Below are positions 44,301 through 53,900 of a stretch of DNA of 64,000 nucleotides, in pieces. A program made the translations under genes and the position numbers. The notes beneath the pieces were generated by a model. It was given only the letters and a program-made list of their open reading frames with translations, searched no databases and was not told where the DNA came from. Source of the stretch: Entomortierella parvispora (lineage: Eukaryota > Mortierellomycota > Mortierellomycetes > Mortierellales > Mortierellaceae); NCBI GenBank assembly GCA_963573315.1, contig OY752148.1, positions 1,727,263 through 1,791,262 of the forward strand, in the 5' to 3' direction. Position 1 is the first letter of the stretch, and the number at the start of each line of letters is the position of its first letter.

Positions 44301-47300
44301 AAAGGAGCATTCATACGCTGTTGGATGCTCAGAGCTTGGGCACTCACATCTTCCAAGTGATGATGAAGCTTGTCGTTCTGAATCTTGAGTTCCGAGCATC
44401 GCTTCTCCGTCTCGGACAAGGTTTTCTGAAGGGTTGACTTCTGACTCTCCCAGGATCGTTCTGCTGTCTGCAGGTTAGCGATAGCGGTCTCAGCTGCGGC
44501 TCTGTGGCGGTGAAGTTCCGAGGATTGGGCCGCAAATCGCTCCTTCAGGTTTTGCAAGGCTGTCATGTCGATAGCATGGTTTGCAAACTCCTTTTCGTAC
44601 TTCTCCTGAGCCTGCTTTGTATCCTCTTGTTGTCGAAGCATTGCCTCCCTGTGTCGCTTCTCGATGGAATCCATCTTCGACTCGGTATTCCTCAGGGATC
44701 GCAACTTGGAGTCTAGATCGTCCTTCTCCTTCTTCCATTCCGAGCGCTCCTGGTCCACCTTGCTCTGCATCTCTATCAAGTTCGCAGTGGCCTCCTCAAC
44801 ACGCTTGTCAGCACTCGCCAACCTGGACTCCAAGGACTTGATAGTTTGGACACTTTCTTCAATTTTTTGATCGTGGTCCTTCTTGAAATCCTCAAATGTC
44901 GCGGTGAGCTCTGCAAGTCGATCCTCGTTAGTCTGACTAATAGCCTGGAACTGGGCAAGATGCTCCCGACCGGCCTCTGCCTCGGATTCGAGTCGCGAAA
45001 GCTCGCCCTTGAGCTGCATTACTTGAGACTGAAGCTGTTCTTCACGAGATGCCTCTGTTGACTCTGTTCCGTCTGGCTTTTTCTGGTAAATGGCCAGCTG
45101 TTCTTCCCGACTCTTGATTTGCTTGGTCAGATCTTCCACCTTACTATTGGTATGGTCTAGGGAAGTTTTGGCGGCAATCAAGGCCTCGCGCGATGTCTGA
45201 TACTCTGCCGTCAGCGTGTCGATCTTGGCCTGCCATTCCTTGGACTCGATATCTTTGCGATCACGAAGGCGCTTTCCAGACTCAATCTCTTCCTTCAGCC
45301 TGTCTTTCAGCGTTTCAACCTCCTGCTCCTTACTGGCGACGGCAGTCTCCAACCGACGCTTGGTTTGTTCGTTACCACGCTCCACCTCATTGGCCATATT
45401 TTGCACGGTTCGCAACAGTTCGTTAACCTGTGCTTTTTCGAGGCTAAGGCTCTGGTTTTGCTTCAGGATCTGCTCTTCGTACGCCTTTGTCATTTTGTGA
45501 TCCTGCCTGAGGCTGCTCAGCTCGGCGTTGAGTCGAGATGCGGCATCCCGTTCAGTGTACAGCTCGGAGGAGATCTTTTGGTTGGATTCTTCCTGGAGTT
45601 TAGCAGAATTCCGCAGGAAATTGCACTGCTTCCTGAGCTCATCGACCTCTGTTGACAAATGAGTATTGGTGACGATGACACCCTGGTAACGATCGTCCAA
45701 AATCGCAATTTGTGTCTTTGCACGTCCAAGTTGAATTCGGCTCTCCGAGTTTTCTGCCTGGGCCTGCTGGAGTTGATCCTTGAGGTGCTTGCCATCCACG
45801 GTTGTTTCAGTTCGGTATGCATCAAATGACTTTTGGAGCTCTGCAAAGAGTTTGGCGTATTCGAGTGATTCCTCGCTAGTCGCTTTGCTTGCCTCGGTGA
45901 TCTGGTCTGGCAGGGCTTGAGAGGTGGCCGAACCTGCGGCGGGAAGATATTTAATGTTGGAGGTTTTGAGGATTCGGCGCATCATGTCAAGTTCCTGCTT
46001 GTATGTTGCAATTTGAAGTTCCTTGGCGCCGATTTCCTCTCGCATACTCTCGATCAAAACTTCGGCCTCCGCAATAACCTCTAGCTCATCTTTTTTCTTT
46101 GCCTGGGCCTCGGCACCCTCAGCTTGCTCGCGAGCCTGAATCATTTGGCGAGCAACCTCTCTGAGCTTCTTGTTTTGTTGCTGCATCTCTTGAAGGTTGG
46201 CAAAGAGCACAAGGTGGTCGTCAATGACCTTCTCGCCATCAGACTCCGTTCCAGTACCGACGCTTAGAGTGGACGCCGGAGCGAGCTCTTGGGGAGCATT
46301 TGGTGCCTTGAGTCTCCAGAGCAAGTTCTGGACCTGTCGATCAAGATCCTGATTTTCCTTGTGAAGAAGGTCGCGCTCCTTGATAACTCCATCCAGTTGA
46401 CCCAGAGCCTCTCGTGCGCCATACGCAATCTGATCTTTCTCAAGAGCGACAGCCTCCAGCTGCGCCGACAATTCTTCGGCGTGGAGCTGTAATCGCTGGT
46501 GTTCTTCTTGCTGCTCGCGAATCAATGGAGCCTATAGACAATTCAAGGTCAGCTACAAAACCATAGCAAAGCAAATACATCCGATTTTTTTGATAACTTC
46601 ATGTACTTACTCCGTCTGCAAGATCTTTCACGATCTCCTCCATTGTCTCCTGTAAGCGAGTATTTTCGTTCTTGAGGCGGAGATGATCACTTTGCAATTC
46701 CATATATCGGGCATACTATTTAGTTTTAAGAGAAACCCCATTAGATCACGAATATCAAAACCATCGCGCAATGGAACACGAACACCCTCAAGTAAACCTA
46801 CCACCTGCGTTAGAGACATGCCCGTTTTTTGGATACGAGCTGCAACTGCCGCCGTGGGAGAGAGAACACCGATCTACAGAACAATAACAGCATCAGTAAA
46901 GTGTACCACTAGAAGGAAAATATCAATAGTCAAATCTTGAAAATTACCCTTCCAATATCGAATCCAGATGAACCAGTTGTGTCGATCAATCCAGCTTTGC
47001 TCAATAACTCGTCTGCTCGCTTCTGATCTTCCTTAAGTTGCTCGATCTGTATCAGTGCCTTCTCAAGGCTAATCTGCAGCTGAACCTTTTCTTCAGAGAC
47101 ATCAGACATGTTCTCCTGGTACTCGGAGTCTTTGTTTGAGAGAGCACGTTGCATCTCATCCAGTGATTCTATAAAGGTAGAGTCGCATCAGTCAAGCCAG
47201 TCGAGAAGGTGATGATTCATCTGATTTTCCTCCCTCGTTGACATATTTAAATCAAGGCTTACGTTCAAGATCGGCAACGCGAGCCTTGTTATCGGTGGCA

Positions 47301-48591
47301 GCACGCTCCCAGAGCTCTCCAAGGCGTCTCTGTGTTTCCATCTCCACACGGAATTGCTCCTCCTGGACTACAATCTGGTCCTGGAGCTCCTTGTTCTTCA
47401 CTAAGAGCTCTTCGCCCTTGCTCTGTTGTTCAAGAACGCGACGCTGTGCTGTAGAGTTGGATCGAACAGCCGATGAAGCCTCAAGATGAGCCTGTTCAAG
47501 ATCAGTCTGCAGCTGCAAGATCTGAGTGGCTTTTTCTGTACGATAGTTTCCAAACTCGGTAGACTTTGCTGAAATCTCGTTGGTTGCCCATTCCATGCGT
47601 TGCTTGAGCAATCCCAGCTCCTGTTCAATCCCTTGCTTTTGAAGCTATGTGAAAAATAGATGGGAAGAATTAAGTTTTGTTTCAATGATTTCGGAGGATC
47701 GCTTAGTTGCTAATTATCTCGATTCATACCTTGATCGACATCTCCGAAGCCTTTGCCTCTCGTGCCTCAGATTCGAACTGTGCTGACTCCCTCTTGACCT
47801 CCTGATAGCGAGCAGACATGGACTGATAGTCTTCGTTGGACTGATCCAGCTCGGCAACCTTTCGCTCCAATGCCGCAAGAGACTCCCTCTTCTCCACCTC
47901 CAGTGTCTCCACTCTAGCTTTAAGCGTATCAAGTTCCACGCTAGTATGCAGAGACCCGCTTTGCTGGTTTGCGAGTTTTGATTCTAATTCCGTAGCCTTT
48001 GCGCCTGTAGAAAGAGATATGCGTTAATAGCTGGATTAACTACATCGTCCAAGTTGAGTTAAACCGATTCACATGATAAAAAGACGGATCCGAACCTGCT
48101 TCCTGAGCTTCCTTGCTGGCTGCCATGAATTTTTGCTTCGTTGTAGTCAGCTGAGACTTGAAGGCATTGATTTTGGACTCGTATTGCTGGAGGCGGTGCT
48201 CTAAGGAATATAAAAGATCAAATTCCAATGGATCGTTAGATCGTGACGGTGGGACACCAAGCATGAAAATCATGTCTGCCTGTCAAGAGAGGGTCAAATG
48301 TTCGCTCATTTTGACCTAGTTTCTTGTTGTATGCGTGTCTTTACCAAAATTGATCTTTTCAGTTGAGAGCGCAGCTTTGGCCTCCTCGGCCTGATCTTTC
48401 CATGACTCTGCTGGCTCTTGGACAGCCCTCTCATCCAGGTACTGCATGATTTGTTGAAATGCATCGGCGGCCTTGGAACTGTCCTGGAGTTGATCCAGCA
48501 GACGCGACATGTCTTCAACTGGGACCGACAGCAGCTTGGAAATCCTCGTCTTCTGCTGGTCGCTCAGCGGCGTCGCCTGTGAATCCTCCAT
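41387..48591 (-). CDS. TPR/Mlp-type nuclear basket nucleoporin, 10 exons, 2144 aa
   Basis: Filament protein of the nuclear pore basket (human TPR, yeast Mlp1/2), involved in mRNA surveillance, pore anchoring and spindle checkpoint. Exons in phase: 48591-48345, 48275-48096, 48004-47730, 47644-47263, 47168-46948, 46873-46805, 46715-46611, 46531-43340, 43248-43198, 43099-41387. The first ~1600 residues are near-continuous heptad coiled coil, including the family region at KVILGV-like IGVLSPTAAVAARIQKTGMS and YARYMELQSDHLRLKNENTRLQETMEEIV. The last ~500 residues are disordered: Pro/Ala-rich, then Thr/Pro repeats and a strongly acidic tail. This two-part layout and length (2363 in human, 1875 in Mlp1) define the family. 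The start at 48591 is the first ATG (MEDSQATPLSDQQ); the frame upstream lacks one. Confidence 0.92.
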
Positions 48592-48975
48592 CGTGAGAAG
48601 AGGGTTCACCCGTTTTTGTTCTTAGCGAATGGGAGAAATGGGAATGCTCGTTCCTTTGGCTAAATGGGAGGCACTCCTCTCTGTTTTCTTCCTTCCTGTT
48701 GATACGACTCTAAGATGCAGGAACGCGTTTTGTGCTTAGTGAAAATGCGACGATTTGACGAGCCGTGTTTGCATGACGGCCTTATGGACGAAATCGCTGG
48801 AATGGGTCCATGTCCAATGCATTTTTCCTGAGACCTTGCTTCCTGGCTTTGTCCATGGACTTACCTCGTGTCGAAACGGTGGGTGCGTAAGAGAGACAAA
48901 ACTGGGATGCAATGAACAGGAGGGCGATGAGGAAGAGAAGAACGGTGGAGGTCATCGAACGCGATTACAAATGCG

Positions 48976-49001
48976 GTGACGTCACTATATATAGTCACGT
49001 G
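48976..49001. promoter_or_regulatory. CRE-like TGACGTCA, TATA palindrome and CACGTG upstream of TPR
   Basis: GTGACGTCAC (48976-48985) contains the bZIP site TGACGTCA. It overlaps ACTATATATAGT (palindromic, 48983-48994), which runs into CACGTG (48996-49001). Three palindromes abut in 26 bases. They are about 385-410 bases before the TPR ATG and 400 before the Fanzor-like ATG, so either gene, or both, could be served. Confidence 0.45.
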
Positions 49002-49061
49002 TTATCTGTCGCGGGGAGCGCGGGAAATTTTTTTGTTCCCAGCAAACGCGGCACAGATAAC
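49001..49061. repeat. Interrupted inverted repeat, 61 bases
   Basis: Outer arms GTTATCTGT (49001-49009) and ACAGATAAC (49053-49061) are perfect complements. Inside are CGCG/CGCG and GGGAA/TTCCC pairs around a T run. As RNA or single-stranded DNA this would fold into one long imperfect hairpin. Confidence 0.6.
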
Positions 49062-49080
49062 TGCTCAAGTCACTCAGGGG

Positions 49081-49131
49081 AGACACAATAGCTTTCGAGA
49101 GGTTTAAATCGTCTCGAAAGCTATTGTGTCT
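49081..49131. repeat. Perfect inverted repeat: 20-base arms, 11-base loop
   Basis: Left arm AGACACAATAGCTTTCGAGA (49081-49100) and right arm (49112-49131) are exact reverse complements around GGTTTAAATCG. It lies between TPR and the Fanzor-like gene, 20 bases after the previous inverted repeat. Too perfect to be chance at this length. It could be a transposon end pair, a fold-back regulatory RNA or a dyad protein site. Confidence 0.85.
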
Positions 49132-50451
49132 TATGGCCCCATTCTCCGTGCCTAGCTTCTAATTTTGCCATATAATTGGAACATAAGCCTGACGATAACT
49201 GTACTGCAGTAGCATGGGTTTGTGATGAAATAGATAACCGTTCAACGTTCAAAAAACAAAAACAAAACAAACTCGAGCAAACGTAACAGATCATCGCCCG
49301 AAAACATCGCTCAAATTCACCTGATAAAAGACGTCGCTTTCGAACAGCAGCCTTTCACTGTCTCTTATGCTTCTCTTCTTCTCTCAGAATCAACTCGAAC
49401 AAATCATGGAGCACGAGGTTGACATTTACGATGCAATGCTTGATGATGATCCCATTGACATCTCTGTGGATGAGTTGGACGTTTTGCAGTTGAACGCACA
49501 GGTACTGTCGAATGCTGCTCTGTTCCCAAGCACGCGCTTTCTGAAAACCTATAAAGCTAATAGCTAACCAACCCGTTCTCAAGATCATCATTCCCTTCAG
49601 AGACGATGGCGCTTTTGTGTTAGGTGCCCTCAAAGTTCCAAAAGATCAATCTCGAAATGACGATCTTGAGGACAGACTGGAGAGAGTTCTCCGAGAACCT
49701 GTGCCCTTGCCTCGTAATGAGAATATCGACCTGACTTTGCAAGTCCTCCAGAAGGAGTATGGCCTCATCGTTCAGGACGACCGTGACACCATGTCACTTG
49801 CGATGAAGATCACTGATATGCTAAACGGCGCATCCACAACCTTCGGGATCGAAATTGGGCAAGACGTTTGCTCCCTGCCCCCGACCAGGCTCTTGTTGAG
49901 GCCTCTCGCCATTATCCTGCAAGCTACTATCATCGTGCCCTCTACGCGCTCAGCCTCTCAAGTTTTTCGTCCTGCAACGCCGTCAAGCCTGCATGTTGGA
50001 ATTTTACATGTGGCAGACTCTTATTCGGAGGTGGTGTCGTATTCTCCTTTGACCTGCTCCACTCTCTTACCAACGCGCGCGAGGCCGCTGCCTATGACCC
50101 AGGCTGTTCCACTGATCGATCTTGCGAAATACAGGGAATCCCAGAGACAGGTGCAAGCCAGAAATTACCCGGCAAAGTTAGATATGGACGTCGCAATGGA
50201 AGAACTCAAGAAGCAGTGGTAGGGCAATGGTTAATATTGCATGCGGCAGATGATGATGTTTTGAGCATGCAATAACGTTTTATCCTCTCCTTCATCGAAT
50301 CAGTTTAGAGTCTTTGAAATCAGCTGTAGGGGACAAGGTGAAGAGCCTATCCAAATACAAGAAAAAGGATCCCGTGAAAGAACGCGACAGCATGAAGAGG
50401 TTCGAGTTATCGAGGCGCAAGTTGCCAAGGAATGTCTTTCAGGCGATCGTT

Positions 50452-50456
50452 CCCGC
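50452..50456. repeat. Left target-site duplication CCCGC
   Basis: Five bases directly before the left LTR; identical to 56599-56603. Five-base duplication is usual for Ty3/Gypsy integrases. Confidence 0.9.
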
Positions 50457-50626
50457 TGAAATGTCGGGGGTCTGTACGTCAGGAAGAAAGAAAGGTGCTG
50501 TTTAATGATAGAGAGCGACAGCCTGATATGACTGTCGCACACTACTTAAGGGGCGCGCAAGCGCAACTCTCTCTAACTAGAAATAAACGGCAGGAGAAAT
50601 ACGTCGGTATTGCACCGGACGTTACA
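50457..50626 (-). repeat. 3' LTR (left copy), 170 bases
   Basis: Base-for-base the same as 56429-56598. The boundary was set by the five-base duplication and the TG...CA ends; the first five bases TGAAA are present in both copies. Confidence 0.95.
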
Positions 50627-50640
50627 AACTCCCCCCCCAG
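50627..50640 (-). other. Polypurine tract next to the 3' LTR
   Basis: On the minus strand CTGGGGGGGGAGTT directly precedes the LTR start TGTAAC. This is the expected primer for plus-strand DNA synthesis. Confidence 0.8.
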
Positions 50641-50954
50641 ATTGATACCGGGTAGAACTAATAGTGGCTAACTTTACGGGGATAAAACTGTGGAAAACCC
50701 CTTGATAGATTGACGAGGATAAAATGTAGAAAACCTCTTGGATTGATAGGTGAGGGAAAATCGGGAAAACCTCTGAATTGCGAGATAATTGCGAACTCCT
50801 TGTGCTGTGCATAGAGAAGGTGTAACTCTTTTATAGCTTTTAACGGGTGTAAAATACGACCGGTGGCCAAAAAACCCTGTGATCTGGCATCTGGTGCTCT
50901 GTCTGTGTGAGAGGAAAACGCTGACCTCGTTAAAAACCTCTTGGCTCTGGTTGA

Positions 50955-53900
50955 CTAATTCCTCACTTTGGCTTTGCGGCTCTTGTTGGCCTGAGAACTC
51001 TGGGCTTTTGCTTGCTCGTCTCGTACTTGTTTTTGGAGTTTCTTCTCCCTGTTGTCTCTGATACGAATTATTCTTTTAGCTGCATGCGGATTGTCCATGC
51101 GCTTACTCTTCCAGTATTTGTCGATGATGTTCTTTGAGTCAAACTGGTCATAGCTGAGTTGCTGGTTGTGTGAGGAGTCATATCCTTTCCACTGCACAGT
51201 GTACAGCATCCCCTCCTTGGAGAGCGAATGGTCAAGGATCATGTCGATCTCATATGACTCGGCACTTTGCACGTCTAGCGCTTGGGTGACTTGCTTCAGC
51301 TGCTCCGGGGAATATTGACGGGGCAGTTTCTCAGACATTGGATCGAGGAGAGTGTATGAGCCATGTGTTGAGCGGGAAAGAACCTTGTATGGGCCGTGAT
51401 ATTTGGCGTCAATCTTGCTACCAGGTACGTCTTCCTTGGCCATGACATAGGTGCCAGGCTGGAAGTCACGCAATCGATGAGTCCTATTGAACTTCGAAGC
51501 CATAGCTGTCTGAGTCCCAGTACTGTAATCCGAAATTGCAGGGTATACCAGTTTCGTGAGATACTCTAGACGCTGTTCGTTCTCCTCATCTGTCAATAGA
51601 TGGGACTCAACCGCGGAGAAATCCGTGAGAGTAGCAAACGATCTACCGTAGAACAATGAAAACGGCGTTGAGTTGTGGAGACTGGCGGCCCTGGTGTTGA
51701 GCTGTAGCTGCGCCATGGGTACATAGTTATCCCATTGGTCGCGCCGTCCTTGAAGTTGTTTCTTGATGTTGTCTTTCATGGTGCGCACAAAGCGTTCAGC
51801 CACGCCGTTCGACCTTGGGTGGTACGGTGTCGACAGTCTATGATCAATTTTCAACTTTTGATTCATGAGCTTACACAGTGAATTAACGAACTCAGAGCCG
51901 TTATCACTTTGAACGATCTTTGGGAATCCGATGCCGCAGAACAGCTTAAACAATGCTTGTGCGATTGTCCGGGCTTCCTTATTCGGCAAAGGTTCAAGGA
52001 AGACAAACCTGGTACAGATGTCTACGGTCACAAGTACAAACTTGTTGCCGGATGTACTGGTATCGAATTCAGCAAGATCCACGGCGACATGCTCACCGGG
52101 TAGCCGTGCATGGATGGGCCTGAGAGGATGGTAACCCTTTCGGGCGATGTTGAAGTACTGGCACTGTGTGCATCCACTGACCCATTTCAGGCAGTCTTCT
52201 TTGAGCTTAGGCCAAGTCTTACCAGTAGCCTGGATGGCTTTGACCATGGCTCCCGTACCTGGATGTCCAAACTCATGGGTACGGCTGAGAATAAGTTCTC
52301 GCTCTTCCTCTCGGAGTACAACTTCGTGGGACACATCATCAGAGACGAATTCTTGCATGTACGCTTCATCCATTACGAACCTGGTGCCAATCTTGAGATC
52401 TGGCCCGGAGGATGCTTCTGGTGATGTGTTGGCCCTGTCGATGGTTGCTGCTTTTAAGGCCCGGGTGACGGCGGCAACAGATGGATGCCCGTCAGGGACC
52501 ATGTCCATGTCGTAGTCTTCGCGTTCTTTTGTGGGGTCGTCCTCTTCGGTAAATGCACGGGACAGTGCATCCGGTAGGACGTTCAGTATGCCTGGTCGGT
52601 AGATGCACTCGAAATCGTAATTAAAGATCGTCTCCTTCCAGTTCGTAACAATCTGAGGAAGTTCCTTTTGCTCGTGTATGTAGGTTAGCGGACGGTGGTC
52701 AGTGAAGAGGGTGAACTTTCGTCCCCATAAGTATTGATGAAAACGATTGAGTGCAAAAACGATCCCAAGTAACTCCTTTTTGTATGCTGGGTAATTCTTC
52801 TCGCTTTTGTGAAGCGCCCTGGCCTGGAATGAGATGTAGTTGATCTTCGACTCGTCTCCATTGGGTAGTTGGTAGAGCACTGCGCCGATGCCAACTCCGG
52901 ATGCGTCAGTCGCGACATAGAATGGTAGACTGAAATCGGGGAAACATAGACAAGGAGCGAGAATGATTGATCGTCTCAGTTTGTCAAAGCTGCGTTTCTC
53001 TTCCTTGGAAAGTGAAAACGTGCCCCTCTTGTTCCGTAAGGCTTCTAGAGGTGCTGCTAGCACACTGTACAGTGGTATGTACTCGCGGAAATAATTGAAG
53101 AGACCGAGATACCTCTGGACCATCTTCTTGTTGCGGGGGTATGCCCAAGAATAAATGTTTGCAATTTTCTTCGGATTGATCATGCGGCCATGTCGGTTGA
53201 CGATGTAGCCGAGCATCAATATTTCAGTGCTGTAAAAGTTACACTTTTCCTGGTTGATAATAAGTTTGGCCTCGGTTAGACGTTTTACGACCGTGATGCA
53301 GTGCTCCAGATGACTTTCAGTTTCGTCTGTATGGGCAACAATATCATCGACATAATTGTCAGCAAAGTCGGCGTCTCCGAATAGCTCAGCCATTCCTCGT
53401 TGGAAGATGCTAGTGAGTGGTTTCAAACCAAATGGTGCTCGAGCGAACTTGTACTGCTGGTTGTCGTATGTAAACGCGGTCAGGATTTGACTCAGCTCGG
53501 CAATTCTCATGCGATGATAAGCCTGAGAGAGGTCAAAGGTAGAGTATCTGGCTTTGCCTGCGACCTTGGTATGCAAGTCTGCGATCTTTGGGAGCGGAAA
53601 TTGGTCCGTGTCCAGCAACTGCTTGTTGAGTGTGCGCGGATCCAGGCATACTCTGTGCTTTAAAATCTTCCCTTCTAGGTCTCGTCTCGCTGCCATGGTG
53701 AGCGTGCTATTATATGGGCAATGTCCCTTTACGGGTACTATCACTCCGTCTTTAAGCCATTGCTTCACGGTCTTGTCAACCTCGTCTTTCTCTGTCTGCG
53801 AATAGAACTGCCGTGGGCGTTCTTGCACTTTGCAATCGGGTCCAACTTTTAGTTCTACAACCATCGATGGCAGTGTGCAGTGAGATGATGGGTCGATCTT

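Noticed and set aside
49081-49131. Bacterial-type (intrinsic) terminator
   Set aside because: The host is a fungus, there is no T run after the stem, and both flanking genes point away from it.
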